Below, in pieces: positions 1 to 9,210 of a stretch of DNA of 64,000 bases (the stretch's first letter is position 1; each line of letters opens with the position of its first letter). The stretch is from DAISJI01 sp964559835 (GTDB lineage: Bacteria; Acidobacteriota; Terriglobia; Terriglobales; Acidobacteriaceae). Location: assembly GCA_964559835.1 (NCBI GenBank), contig CAZLJE010000003.1, positions 124,001 through 188,000 on the forward strand. Direction: 5' to 3'. The notes under the pieces were generated by a model, which saw only the letters and a list, made by a program, of their open reading frames with translations, had not been told where the DNA came from and did not search any database. Made by a program: the position numbers and the translations under genes.

Positions 1-87
1 TACGTTTCCGGATTCTCCGTGGTTCGACTCGGAATACGGAATACGTGATACGGAATACGAATCGAGCCAGATCTCATCGGAGCATCT
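1..87. repeat. Degenerate GGAATACG-type word array at window edge
   Basis: Positions 31-61 hold four near-copies of the word GGAATACG/GATACGG. The same word family recurs as an inverted pair after the SpoIIE phosphatase gene near 14.05-14.11 kb. No gene is visible here; the segment is the leader of the amidohydrolase gene that starts at 88. Confidence 0.6.
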
Positions 88-990
88 ATGCCACGCATCG
101 TACGCGCCGGACTGATCCAGGCGAAGAACGTACTTGGTCCCGACCACTCGATGGCCGAAGTCAAGAAGGCCATGGTCGACAAGCACCTCAAGCTGATCGA
201 AAAGGCGGCCAAGCAGAAGGTCCAGGTGCTGTGCCTGCAGGAACTGTTCTACGGACCGTACTTCTGCGCCGAGCAGCAGGAGAAGTGGTACGGCCTCACC
301 GAACGCATTCCCGATGGGCCGACGGTCAAGCTGATGCAGAAGGTAGCGGCGAAGCACCGCATAGTCCTGGTGGTGCCGATCTATGAAGAGGAGATGACCG
401 GCCTTTACTACAACACCGCCGCCGTCATCGATTCCGATGGCAAGTACCTCGGCAAGTACCGCAAGAACCACATCCCGCATTGCAACCCGGGCTTCTGGGA
501 GAAGTTCTACTTCACGCCCGGCGATCTGGGTTATCCGGTGTTCGAGACGAAGGTGTGTCGGGTCGGCGTGTATATCTGCTATGACCGGCATTTCCCCGAG
601 GGCGCGCGCATTCTTGGACTGAATGGTGCAGAGATTGTCTTCAATCCTTCCGCCACAGTCGCCGGATTGAGCGAGTACCTGTGGGAGCTCGAGCAGCCGG
701 CACATGCGGTTGCGAACGGCTACTTCATCGGCGCGATCAATCGTGTCGGCGTGGAAAAGCCCTGGAGTATCGGCGAGTTCTACGGCAAGAGCTACTTCTG
801 CAATCCGCGGGGCAAGATCGTTGCGCAGGCAAGCCGCGATAAGGATGAAGTGGTCGTTGCCGACCTCGACCTCGATATGATCCAGGAGGTCAGGCAGGTC
901 TGGCAGTTCTTCCGCGACCGCCGGCCGGACTCTTACGAGCCGTTGACCGAGCAGTCGGGACGGGGACGAATCGCAGCAGTCGCCAGGTGA
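88..990 (+). CDS. Nitrilase-superfamily amidohydrolase, beta-ureidopropionase-like
   Basis: A 300-aa carbon-nitrogen hydrolase that resembles beta-ureidopropionase and N-carbamoylputrescine amidase. Enzymes of this family cleave N-carbamoyl groups to the amine, CO2 and ammonia in the cytoplasm. The catalytic Glu-Lys-Cys triad is visible: E52 in LQELFYGPYF, K126 in KYRKNHIP and C164 in ICYDRHFPE. Length is normal for the family. The next gene on the same strand is an NCS1 nucleobase/hydantoin transporter, so the likely job is hydrolysis of N-carbamoyl-beta-alanine or a related N-carbamoyl amino acid during reductive pyrimidine or hydantoin breakdown. The substrate is inferred from the neighbour; no dihydropyrimidinase or dihydropyrimidine dehydrogenase is in the window. 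Confidence 0.88.
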   Translation: MPRIVRAGLIQAKNVLGPDHSMAEVKKAMVDKHLKLIEKAAKQKVQVLCLQELFYGPYFCAEQQEKWYGLTERIPDGPTVKLMQKVAAKHRIVLVVPIYEEEMTGLYYNTAAVIDSDGKYLGKYRKNHIPHCNPGFWEKFYFTPGDLGYPVFETKVCRVGVYICYDRHFPEGARILGLNGAEIVFNPSATVAGLSEYLWELEQPAHAVANGYFIGAINRVGVEKPWSIGEFYGKSYFCNPRGKIVAQASRDKDEVVVADLDLDMIQEVRQVWQFFRDRRPDSYEPLTEQSGRGRIAAVAR

Positions 991-1005
991 GCTCTGCGTA
1001 ATTTG

Positions 1006-1073
1006 CACCACGGAGACACGGGGTCACGGAGATACTTAAATCTCTTTCTCCGTGTTTCCGTGCCTCCGTGGTG
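1006..1073. repeat. Inverted CACCACGGAG word array (hairpin)
   Basis: Left arm CACCACGGAGACACGG and right arm CCGTGCCTCCGTGGTG are complementary and separated by a short AT-rich loop, so the segment can form a long stem. It fills almost the whole gap between the amidohydrolase and the transporter gene. The same family recurs between lptE and holA at 53.39-53.47 kb. Confidence 0.8.
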
Positions 1074-1086
1074 ATTCAGGAATCAC

Positions 1087-2517
1087 ATGCAGCCTTCGCG
1101 CGCCACGCGTCGGATCGAAGATTCGCCGCTCTACAACCGCGATCTCGCGCCCGTTCCGGCGGAGCGGCGGACATGGGGGACCTACAACTACGCCGCACTG
1201 TGGGTGTCGATGAGCGTGAACATCCTCACCTACATGCTGGCCGCGTCGCTGATCCAAGGCGGGATGGATTGGAAGCAGGCGGTCTTCACCGTTTTCCTCG
1301 GCAACGCGATCGTGCTGGCGCCGATGCTGCTGAACTCGCATCCCGGCGCACGATACGGCATACCTTTTCCGGTGTTTGCGCGCGCGTCGTTCGGAGTGCT
1401 CGGCGCCAATGTGGCGGCGGTGCTGCGGGCGCTGGTCGCATGCGGATGGTTCGGCATCCAGACGTGGATCGGCGGCGAAGCCATCAGTTCCCTGCTCTCG
1501 ATCCTGTGGCCCGCGTGGAAGAACGTGCCCAATGGGACGGCAGTCTGCTTCATGATCTTCTGGGTGATCAACGTGGCGGTGATCGCCAAGGGTATCGAGT
1601 ACATCAAGGTGCTGCAAGGAATCAGTGCGCCGATCCTTCTGATCGTTGGCTTGGTGCTGCTGGGCTGGGCATACTTCTCGGCCGGCGGTTTCGGGCCGAT
1701 GCTGTCGGCGCCGTCGCAGTTCGCCAGCTTCCCGGATTTCATCAAGTTCTTTATTCCGGCAATCAATGGCGCGGTGGGATTCTGGGCCACGCTCTCACTC
1801 AATGTGCCCGACTTCACGCGTTTCGCGAAGAACCAGCGAGCGCAGATCATCGGACAAGCAGTAGCGCTGCCGACGACGATGACGCTGTATTCCTTCATTG
1901 GCGTGGCGGTGACGTCGGCGACCGTCGTAATCTACGGCGCGGCAATCTGGGACCCGGTGCAACTGCTAGCGCGGATGCATTCGCCGGTCGCGGTGGTGAT
2001 TGCTCTGATGGCGATATTGCTGGCGACGCTGAACGTGAATATCGGCGCGAATGTGGTTTCGCCGGCGAATGATTTTTCCAACCTGTGGCCGCGGAAGATC
2101 AGCTTCAAGATCGGCGGCTTCATCACCTGCTTCATGGGCGTTGCGATGATGCCGTGGAAGCTGCTGGCCAACCATCGGACGTTCATCTTTGGCTGGCTCG
2201 GCGGGTATGCAGCCGTGCTCGGGCCGGTGGCGGGCATCATGATCTGCGATTATTTCGTCCTGCGCCGTCGCGAGTTGAACGTCGACGATCTCTACTTGCG
2301 TGACGGGGATTACGAGTACTCGAACGGGTTCAACTGGAGCGCAGTGGTCGCGCTAGTGGTCGGCGCAGGCGTGGCGCTGACGGGACTGGTTTCGCCTTCG
2401 GTGCGATTCCTGTATGACTATTCGTGGTTCGTGGGATTCGCAGTGTCGTTCATCGCATACTTCGCGCTCACGCGGATGGAACCGGCCCGGGTGCGGGATG
2501 GGGCGGCGGCGGATTAA
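1087..2517 (+). CDS. NCS1-family nucleobase:cation symporter
   Basis: A 476-aa inner-membrane transporter with about twelve hydrophobic segments. It has features of the NCS1 (nucleobase:cation symporter-1) family: an N-terminal NRDLAPVPAERRTWGTYNY stretch before the first membrane helix and the NIGANVVSPANDFSNLWP motif in the second half. NCS1 proteins import uracil, allantoin, hydantoins, cytosine or thiamine with Na+ or H+. It lies directly downstream of a beta-ureidopropionase-like enzyme, which favours uracil, thymine or a hydantoin as substrate. This is inference, because substrate identity within NCS1 cannot be read from sequence alone. ATG start; the leader consists of an inverted repeat. 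Confidence 0.88.
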   Translation: MQPSRATRRIEDSPLYNRDLAPVPAERRTWGTYNYAALWVSMSVNILTYMLAASLIQGGMDWKQAVFTVFLGNAIVLAPMLLNSHPGARYGIPFPVFARASFGVLGANVAAVLRALVACGWFGIQTWIGGEAISSLLSILWPAWKNVPNGTAVCFMIFWVINVAVIAKGIEYIKVLQGISAPILLIVGLVLLGWAYFSAGGFGPMLSAPSQFASFPDFIKFFIPAINGAVGFWATLSLNVPDFTRFAKNQRAQIIGQAVALPTTMTLYSFIGVAVTSATVVIYGAAIWDPVQLLARMHSPVAVVIALMAILLATLNVNIGANVVSPANDFSNLWPRKISFKIGGFITCFMGVAMMPWKLLANHRTFIFGWLGGYAAVLGPVAGIMICDYFVLRRRELNVDDLYLRDGDYEYSNGFNWSAVVALVVGAGVALTGLVSPSVRFLYDYSWFVGFAVSFIAYFALTRMEPARVRDGAAAD

Positions 2518-2558
2518 GAGCGTTTCGGGCGCAACTCCAATCGAGGATCACCGCAAAC

Positions 2559-3860
2559 CTACTTCGCCCTTCGCGAGAGCTCGCCGTCTATCTGAGGCTG
2601 GGAATTCGCGGCGGGCGCGACCCGGCGCACGCGCACGCGGTCGACGCGGCGGTCGGTCGAAGCCAGCACCTCGAAGCGCAGCCCTTCGGCTTCGACGACT
2701 TCCTTCGGCTGCGGGATGCGCCCGGCGATCTCGCTGACAAGCCCACCCACAGTGGTCGCTTCGAAATCCTCGATCGCCATTCCGAAGAGATCGTACAGGC
2801 GGTCCACGCCGAGCGAGCCGGGAACAACGTAGGAGTCATGGCCCTCGCGCACGACATCGACCTTGGCTTCGTGCTCGTCGCGCAGCTCGCCCACGATCTG
2901 CTCCACCATGTCTTCGGTCGTGACCAGGCCGGCAACGGCGCCGTACTCGTCGACGACGATCGCCATGCGAATGTTGTCCTTCTGCATCTCGCGCAGCAAC
3001 GAGCGGACGCTCTTGGACTCGGGCACGAACAGCAGGTCCTGCTTGACCAACGTGCGCACCGAGCGCGTGCGGGCCTCGGTGTCGGGAACCTGGAGGATGT
3101 CGTGCGCGACCACGATGCCGACGATGCGGTCGATCGATCCCTCGTACACCGGAATGCGCGAGAATCGCCGCGCCCGGAGCATGTCGGTGAGCTTTTCGAT
3201 GGTCGTGTCCGAAGGCACGGCGAAGATCTCGGGACGCGGGGTCATCACTTCGCGAACGGTCTTGTCGCCGAACTCGACTACGGACTGAATCAGTTCGCGA
3301 TCGCTTTCCTCGAGGATGCCTTCTTCCTGACCAGCCTCGATGAGCGCGTCCACGGCCTCGGCGGGACTTTCCGGCTCCGGCTCGGACTGCTCGCGCGTGA
3401 GCGCCGCGACGGAAGTGCAGAACGCGAGCACGAGCGTGACAGGCATCGCAACGTAGATCAAGGCGCGCAGGACGATGAGGAATTTCATCAGCCAGGCGCC
3501 GCGCGTCCGCGAAAACAGGATGAACGGCAGCAGCCGGTTGAATACGATGACGATCAACGCCAGCAACAGCGCGGCTTCCGCGACTTCGGTTGACCTCCAG
3601 TTAGGATCGCGAAAGACGCCGTAGGCGACGATGACCGCGATCGTGGCGGTCAGAAGCTGCTCGAGAATCGCGAAGGAAAGCGACGCCTTGTCTCGGCTGA
3701 TGCCCAGCTTCGGCTCGACAAGCGTTTCAAAGGCCTCGATGTTCTCCTGGAATTCTCGCGAGAGGAACTTGCCGCTTTCGGTGTAGAGGCGCGAGACGTA
3801 AGAGACGAGCGTCTGCACCCCGACCAGTATGGCGACGACGATAACCAGAGTGAACGTCAT
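2559..3860 (-). CDS. CNNM/CorC-family membrane protein with CBS pair (TlyC/hemolysin family)
   Basis: A 433-aa protein of the HlyC/CorC (CNNM) family. The first 150 residues hold three to four membrane segments (DUF21-like). A CBS pair follows at about 200-330 (VMTPRPEIFAVP, then DEYGAVAGLVTTEDMVEQIVGE), and a CorC_HlyC C-terminal domain at about 345-420. Family members act in Mg2+/Co2+ efflux or its regulation. The start overlaps the stop of ybeY by four bases (ATGA), and phoH is upstream, which reproduces the conserved phoH-ybeY-corC operon (ybeZ-ybeY-ybeX in E. coli). Convergent with the NCS1 gene. Confidence 0.9.
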   Translation of the reverse strand: MTFTLVIVVAILVGVQTLVSYVSRLYTESGKFLSREFQENIEAFETLVEPKLGISRDKASLSFAILEQLLTATIAVIVAYGVFRDPNWRSTEVAEAALLLALIVIVFNRLLPFILFSRTRGAWLMKFLIVLRALIYVAMPVTLVLAFCTSVAALTREQSEPEPESPAEAVDALIEAGQEEGILEESDRELIQSVVEFGDKTVREVMTPRPEIFAVPSDTTIEKLTDMLRARRFSRIPVYEGSIDRIVGIVVAHDILQVPDTEARTRSVRTLVKQDLLFVPESKSVRSLLREMQKDNIRMAIVVDEYGAVAGLVTTEDMVEQIVGELRDEHEAKVDVVREGHDSYVVPGSLGVDRLYDLFGMAIEDFEATTVGGLVSEIAGRIPQPKEVVEAEGLRFEVLASTDRRVDRVRVRRVAPAANSQPQIDGELSRRAK

Positions 3861-4369
3861 CGCGCGCTCCGGGCAGAGTTCCGAGTTCTGAGTTCCGCGT
3901 TCCGAGTGGGCCGCTTCGAACTCGAAACCCGGGACCCGGAACTATGACGTTCGATCAGACCATCTTTCAAACCCAGGACTTTTCGCAGGCGGGTTTCCTT
4001 CCGTGCCATCTGGCCGTTGTCCGTCTCGTGGTCGTGGCCGGCGAGGTGAAGGACGCCGTGGAGGATGAGGACTTTTAGCTCCTGTGTCAACGGGTGATTC
4101 AGTTGCCTCGCGTTAGCGGCGGCAATATCGGCAGAGATGACGATGTCGCCCGCGAAGTCGCGCGACACCTCGGCGATCGCGGGAAATGACAACACGTCGG
4201 TCGCTTTGTTCTTGCCGCGGAACTGCCAGTTCAGGTTCTTCATCCGGCGATTGGAGACGACGAGGACGTGGACCTGCCCGCGCACGCGGGCGGCGCGACG
4301 GGCGCGCAGAACGAAGCGGTTCAGCGCCTGCTCGGAAATGCCATTCAGTTTGGTATCGATAGTGACCAT
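3857..4369 (-). CDS. ybeY: Endoribonuclease / rRNA maturation factor YbeY
   Basis: A 170-aa YbeY protein, a zinc-dependent factor in 16S rRNA 3'-end maturation and ribosome quality control. The zinc motif HxxxHxxxxxH is complete (HGVLHLAGHDH). The last ~30 residues are Arg/Ser-rich, are not typical of the family, and are encoded by TTCCGAGTTC-type words that look like the window's intergenic repeats; the tail therefore seems to be repeat DNA read as protein. Its stop overlaps the start of the CorC-family gene, and phoH lies 74 bases upstream across an inverted repeat. Confidence 0.92.
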   Translation of the reverse strand: MVTIDTKLNGISEQALNRFVLRARRAARVRGQVHVLVVSNRRMKNLNWQFRGKNKATDVLSFPAIAEVSRDFAGDIVISADIAAANARQLNHPLTQELKVLILHGVLHLAGHDHETDNGQMARKETRLRKVLGLKDGLIERHSSGSRVSSSKRPTRNAELRTRNSARSAR

Positions 4370-4379
4370 GAAAGTCGCT

Positions 4380-4435
4380 GGTCTCTTGTCGCTAGTCCCT
4401 GGCCGGCGACGGCCAGAGACTAGCGACGAGAGACC
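4380..4435. repeat. 25-bp inverted repeat between ybeY and phoH
   Basis: Left arm GGTCTCTTGTCGCTAGTCCC (continuing TGGCC) and right arm GGCCAGAGACTAGCGACGAG (continuing AGACC) match as inverted copies at 23 of 25 positions with a 6-base loop. It would form a strong stem inside the phoH-ybeY transcript, where it could attenuate transcription or stabilise RNA; function not known. Confidence 0.85.
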
Positions 4436-4443
4436 CGCTAAGT

Positions 4444-5502
<1,059 letters not shown>

Positions 5503-5911
5503 TAACTAGGCGGTGGACCCCCGTGCGCCGATGCGGACCGGCGTCTGACAAAAGGGATTTCCTGAGTCGAAGTGAGCGACGACCCCAGCCAAGCCAAAAC
5601 CGGGCTTGTCTGGGGACCCCGGTCCGATTGCTCGCGGCGGAGCGCAGGAACTACCATGTGAGCGTTAGGGTACGACGGGGCCTGAGCCGAGTCAAACCCC
5701 CGGAAACGGTGAATTTCCACAGTTGATTAGATGTGATAGAGGGCCGCCGCGACGCAAGCTCCTGCTGAAATCCGAGCCCGCCAAGTGCCGGACCTGCTGG
5801 CACTTACACGCGAGAGGCGGGTGCATTCGGTTTGACGTTTGCTCCTCCAGCCCGTAAAATAAGCGTTTTGGCCCACGCCGAAATTCTCACACGAAGGACA
5901 GTTGGAACACT
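5503..5911. other. Non-coding gap between phoH and rpsT with two hairpins
   Basis: No credible gene lies here. It must hold the divergent promoters of phoH (minus) and rpsT (plus). Two stems are visible: CCCCAGCCAAGCC (5583-5595) pairing with GGGCTTGTCTGGGG (5602-5615), and AAGTGCC (5784-5790) pairing with GGCACTT (5800-5806). The first resembles a dispersed intergenic hairpin rather than a terminator, because no T-run follows. Confidence 0.6.
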
Positions 5912-6178
5912 ATGGCGAATCACTTCTCGGCCCTGAAGCGCGCCCGGCAGACGGAAAAGCGCACGGCCACGAACCGTTTGAACAAGTCGCGCCTCCGGAC
6001 CGAACTGCGCAAGCTGCGCGCCTCCATCTCGGCGGGTAATCACGAGCAGGCCGAAACCGCACTGCGTGGGGCCGTCTCCACCCTCGATAAGTCCGTGCAA
6101 AAGGGCGTGCTGCACAAGAACACGGCGTCGCGATACAAAGCGCGCCTCGCTGCGCGGGTTAACACGATCAAGAAATAG
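5912..6178 (+). CDS. rpsT: 30S ribosomal protein S20
   Basis: An 88-aa basic, helical protein with typical S20 features: start MANHFSALKRARQTEKR, TNRLNKSRLRTELRKL in the middle and a C-terminal VLHKNTASRYKARLAARV. S20 binds 16S rRNA and is an early assembly protein of the small subunit. Monocistronic; ATG start with an AAGGAC sequence about 14 bases upstream. A 12-bp GC-rich stem follows 20 bases after the stop codon. Confidence 0.97.
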   Translation: MANHFSALKRARQTEKRTATNRLNKSRLRTELRKLRASISAGNHEQAETALRGAVSTLDKSVQKGVLHKNTASRYKARLAARVNTIKK

Positions 6179-6198
6179 TTTCATTTTCGTCCAGTCTC

Positions 6199-6228
6199 GA
6201 AACGGCAGGCGAGCGCGCCTGCCGTTTC
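6199..6228 (+). terminator. Probable terminator hairpin after rpsT
   Basis: Perfect 12-bp stem GAAACGGCAGGC / GCCTGCCGTTTC with a 6-base loop, 20 bases after the rpsT stop. There is no T-run behind it, so it may be a non-canonical terminator or an mRNA-stabilising stem. Confidence 0.6.
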
Positions 6229-6334
6229 GCCCCTGATGGCGTCAACTTGGGCCATCGGAAGCCTGGCGCTAAATCCTGAAATCCACCTGACATCCGACTG
6301 CTGTAGCCCCACATCTACCTGATTGAGGTGCTAC

Positions 6335-6952
6335 GTGCGAATCCCGGGCCTCTTCGTTTCCCTCCTCCTGGTCGTACCTCTGGTGGCTACCGCGCAACAA
6401 GAGAAAGATGCGCACTTCCTCACCGAACGGCTGGCGCCCGCGGCACATCGTTCGACCTTCATCCACGGCTACCTGCACGGCTATGAGGAAGGTTTTCACG
6501 AGGCCGACTTTGACCTGCACATGGGACGCATTGCGCGCGGCGACTACAACCACGATCCCAAGCCTGCCGGCTATCGGAAGCATTTTGGTCCGAAGCGCAT
6601 GTACGAAGCCGGCTTCAAGGAAGGTTTCCGCGTCGGATACGCGGACTCAGCCGCCGGGCGCAGTTTTCGCGCGATACAGAACGTCGTGGCTGCTGTTGCG
6701 AATGACGAGACCGCCGCAGTAAGCGAGGATTTGACTTACGACGAGGGCGTGAGCCAGGGCTACCGCGCCGGCCAGAGCCAAGGCTTGAACGACGCGCGTA
6801 ACCAGCACGGACAGAATCCTGTGCCCGCGTGCTCAGTCAAGAACGTCGAGGCGAAGAGCGACTTTTGCGGCGCCTATACCAGCGGCTACACCATGGGTTA
6901 CGCCGACGGATTAGTCAACCAGACCAAGACGGTTGTGGCGGAAGCGAAGTAA
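6335..6952 (+). CDS. Exported protein with repeated aromatic-glycine motifs
   Basis: An exported protein of about 205 aa, function not recognised. GTG at 6335 is preferred over the upstream TTG at 6323 because GAGGTG lies four bases before it and it leaves a clean signal peptide (RIPGLFVSLLLVVPLVATAQQ begins at residue 2). The mature part repeats a (Y/F)xxG(Y/F)xxG pattern: GYLHGYEEGFHEADFD, MYEAGFKEGFRVGYADS, YDEGVSQGYRAGQSQG and YTSGYTMGYADG. This spacing resembles Yae1-type GYxxGxxxG helical repeats and suggests packed amphipathic helices. Two cysteines (PACS, DFCGAY) may form a disulphide after export. Confidence 0.75.
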   Translation: MRIPGLFVSLLLVVPLVATAQQEKDAHFLTERLAPAAHRSTFIHGYLHGYEEGFHEADFDLHMGRIARGDYNHDPKPAGYRKHFGPKRMYEAGFKEGFRVGYADSAAGRSFRAIQNVVAAVANDETAAVSEDLTYDEGVSQGYRAGQSQGLNDARNQHGQNPVPACSVKNVEAKSDFCGAYTSGYTMGYADGLVNQTKTVVAEAK

Positions 6953-6956
6953 AACG

Positions 6957-7040
6957 GTTGAAGGTTGCCGGTTGTAGGTTGCACGTTGTGTACCGCTTTC
7001 AGTTGGAGCGCAACCTACAACCTAAAACGTACAACGTCTA
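6957..7040. repeat. Inverted GGTTGTAGGTTG word array
   Basis: Words such as GGTTGCCGGTTGTAGGTTGC on the left are answered by GCAACCTACAACC on the right. The array sits between two convergent genes and its end overlaps the stop codon of the minus-strand gene (7038-7040), so it may serve as a bidirectional terminator. Confidence 0.75.
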
Positions 7041-7463
7041 ACGGCTTTTCACAGCCTCCGAGCTTGCAGTTGCCGGTTTGTTGTCCTCCGATCGGATGGT
7101 CCCAGTCTCATCCATGTAGAACGCGCGGTGTTCCGCGTCGAAGGTCTTGGGCACCAGCGACAACGAAAAACCCTTTCCTGTCGAGTGGAACTTCACCGCG
7201 TAATCGCCCCGGTCGGTCGACGCCATCCGCCGCGTGAACGAGCCGCTTCCTACCAGCGCCATCAGCGACGTCGCGTACGTCCCGTGCTTTTTGTTGTATG
7301 CGCGCTGCGCCATCCCGACCGTACGCATATACCCCAAGGCAGCCGCCTCGGCATTGGAATGGGCGGGGTCGCCGGGGAACTTGGGGGTATAAGCAGGGGT
7401 GTCGGTCTGGGCGACAGCGGCCAGAGTAACGGCCAGAGTAAGGAGCAGGATCGCTGATCTCAT
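7038..7463 (-). CDS. Exported pilin-like protein
   Basis: A 141-aa protein with a signal peptide (MRSAILLLTLAVTLAAVAQT). The mature part has the layout of the soluble domain of type IV pilin/pseudopilin-like proteins: an N-terminal helix (ALGYMRTVGMAQRAYNKKHGTYA), then a beta-rich half with YAVKFHSTGKGFSLSLVPK and a final MDETGTIRSED strand. It lacks the prepilin hydrophobic stem, so it is more likely a periplasmic pilin-fold protein than a fibre subunit. No partners nearby. Confidence 0.65.
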   Translation of the reverse strand: MRSAILLLTLAVTLAAVAQTDTPAYTPKFPGDPAHSNAEAAALGYMRTVGMAQRAYNKKHGTYATSLMALVGSGSFTRRMASTDRGDYAVKFHSTGKGFSLSLVPKTFDAEHRAFYMDETGTIRSEDNKPATASSEAVKSR

Positions 7464-7578
7464 CGGTGGTTCTCCGCTCTATTGCATAGTAGATGCTGGA
7501 TACCGGAGGGAACACGGTTGTACATGTCCCAAAGGCCAGTGTCCCTTTTCCCAATTTGCAGTATCCTACGCGTCAGCC

Positions 7579-8247
7579 ATGATGAAAAAAAGCACGCCCC
7601 CCAAAGAACACAAGCCCAGCATCCGCGTTGCGGTGATCGAACCCGATCCGCTGCGACTGGTCGGCTTCCGTGCCCTGTTCGACACCGAGCCCGATTTTGC
7701 GCTGGTCGGCGCAAGCCTGCAGAGCGTCGTTACCGAGCCGCAGATCGACCTGGCTCTCCTGGGCAGCCATGGCACCCAGAACCTTTTCGACCTGATGGCC
7801 GGCCTGAAGGCTTCGCGCCCGGGGCTGCGCATCCTCGTCAGCGGCAGCGGCATGGATGACGAGACCATCCTCAAGGCCCTCGCCGCGGGGGCCAAAGGGT
7901 ACGTGGACGAGGCCGCGTCGCCGCAGGAATTCGTCCAAGCCATCCGCATCGTGCACCAGGGCTCGGTTTGGGCGCCGCGCCGCGTGCTGTCGATGTTCAT
8001 CGAGAGAGTGACGGCGTCACCGGGCCGCATCTTCCCCGCCGGCCGCGTGACCTTCACCGACCGCGAGCGCGACGTGCTGGAGATGCTCGTCGCCGGCCGT
8101 TCCAACAAAGAGATCGGGAGCGCCCTCGGGATCGAGGAGCGCACCGTGAAGGCGCACGTCGCCAAACTCATGCGCAAAGTCGGAGTCCAAAATCGTATCG
8201 CGCTGTCGGTGCACGCCATCACGCACTCGCTGGTGGAAGCGAAATAA
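7579..8247 (+). CDS. LuxR/NarL-type regulator with degenerate receiver domain
   Basis: A 222-aa regulator; the first of two tandem ATG codons is chosen because the receiver fold begins shortly after. Residues 15-125 align to a response-regulator receiver and 157-215 to a LuxR-type helix-turn-helix (FTDRERDVLEMLVAGRSNKE, then RTVKAHVAKLMRKVGVQNRI). The receiver seems unable to be phosphorylated: the position of the phospho-accepting Asp is G62 (LALLGSHG), the conserved Lys is E111 (GYVDEAAS) and the acidic pair is E21-P22. No histidine kinase is adjacent. It probably works by constitutive dimerisation or by another input. Confidence 0.87.
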   Translation: MMKKSTPPKEHKPSIRVAVIEPDPLRLVGFRALFDTEPDFALVGASLQSVVTEPQIDLALLGSHGTQNLFDLMAGLKASRPGLRILVSGSGMDDETILKALAAGAKGYVDEAASPQEFVQAIRIVHQGSVWAPRRVLSMFIERVTASPGRIFPAGRVTFTDRERDVLEMLVAGRSNKEIGSALGIEERTVKAHVAKLMRKVGVQNRIALSVHAITHSLVEAK

Positions 8248-8249
8248 CC

Positions 8250-8340
8250 AGTACTGAGTAATGAGTACTGAGTAATAAGAACGACCGTGTAGGTGTTGCA
8301 AAATTCGATTCTCAGTACTCATTACTCATTACTTATTACT
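8250..8340. repeat. Inverted AGTACTGAGT word array
   Basis: The left arm holds AGTACTGAGTAATGAGTACT and further copies; the right arm, after a 30-base spacer, holds CTCAGTACTCATTACTCATT. The two arms are complementary. The same words recur inside the start of the second DUF3857 gene at 58.78 kb. Confidence 0.85.
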
Positions 8341-8365
8341 TCTTTGCGGTAGCATCTAAGCTGCT

Positions 8366-9076
8366 ATGAGAAAAGCTGTCCTGCTCCCCCTGCTCATGCT
8401 CCTGCTGTGTCTTCCCCTCTTCGCCCAGGACCGCGACAAGGTCATGGGTCGCGTCGACGACGCAGGAACCATCCTCGACGAGATCATGTCCGCGCCCGAC
8501 AACGGCATTCCCGACAACGTCCTCGGTTCAGCGCAGTGCGTTGCGGTCGTGCCGTCGTACCTGAAAGGCGCTTTCGTCCTCGGCGCATCGTACGGCAAGG
8601 GCCTGGCCAGTTGCCGCACGCAAAACGGCTGGAGCGCACCCGCTTTCATCCGGCTGGAAGGCGGTAGTCTCGGATTCCAGATCGGCGGCCAGGCCGTGGA
8701 CCTCATCATGCTGATCATGAACGAGCGCGGCATGAGGGCGCTGCTGTCGAGCAAGTTCAAAGTCGGGGCCGACGCGTCAGTCGCGGCGGGCCCGGTCGGA
8801 CGTCATGCCGACGCCTCAACCGACTGGAAGATGCGCGCCGAAGTGCTGACCTACTCGCGAGCGCGCGGTGTTTTCGCAGGCATATCGTTGAATGGCGCCG
8901 TCATCAAGCAGGACCGCGATGATACGCGCGCGTTCTATGGCCGCATGGTGCCCTACCGCTCGTTGCTGACCGGCCTCACACCCGTTCCAGCAGACGCGCG
9001 GCCCTTCCTCGATCGTCTGACGCAGTATGCGCCGATCTCGCCGGCCACACCGGCGGAAAAAAGTTCGGGGAAGTAA
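8366..9076 (+). CDS. SYLF (Ysc84-like) domain exported protein
   Basis: A 236-aa protein with a signal peptide (MRKAVLLPLLMLLLCLPLFA) and a SYLF domain over most of its length. Visible family signatures are IPDNVLGSAQCVAVVPSYLK, VLGASYGKGLASCR, FIRLEGGSLGFQIGGQAVD and the later AEVLTYSRARGVFAGISLNG. SYLF domains bind lipids or phosphoinositides in eukaryotes; bacterial versions are exported and of unclear role. Monocistronic. No Shine-Dalgarno is visible; TAGCAT lies 10 bases before the ATG. Confidence 0.88.
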   Translation: MRKAVLLPLLMLLLCLPLFAQDRDKVMGRVDDAGTILDEIMSAPDNGIPDNVLGSAQCVAVVPSYLKGAFVLGASYGKGLASCRTQNGWSAPAFIRLEGGSLGFQIGGQAVDLIMLIMNERGMRALLSSKFKVGADASVAAGPVGRHADASTDWKMRAEVLTYSRARGVFAGISLNGAVIKQDRDDTRAFYGRMVPYRSLLTGLTPVPADARPFLDRLTQYAPISPATPAEKSSGK

Positions 9077-9080
9077 TCCG

Positions 9081-9155
9081 TGATTTGCCGATTTGGTGAT
9101 TTGCTGAGTTGCTGAATAGAATCACTCACTCAGCAAGTCAGCAAATCAAGAAATC
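9081..9155. repeat. Inverted GATTTGCTGAG word array
   Basis: GATTTGCCGATTTGGTGATT and TTGCTGAGTTGCTGA on the left face CTCAGCAAGTCAGCAAATCA on the right, separated by about 8 bases. It forms a stem in the gap before the acyltransferase gene. Confidence 0.8.
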
Positions 9156-9210
9156 CCCGATACGGAATACGTCTTTCTTCCCTTCCACTTGATAAACTCG
9201 CAACCACGCG

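Noticed and set aside
2424..3593. 389-codon plus-strand frame opposite the CorC-family gene
   Set aside because: His/Asp-rich shadow of the conserved minus-strand gene.
5503..5911. Search for tRNA or other structured RNA
   Set aside because: The two stems seen do not form a cloverleaf and lack tRNA consensus T-loop GTTCRANNC; no other window segment showed one.
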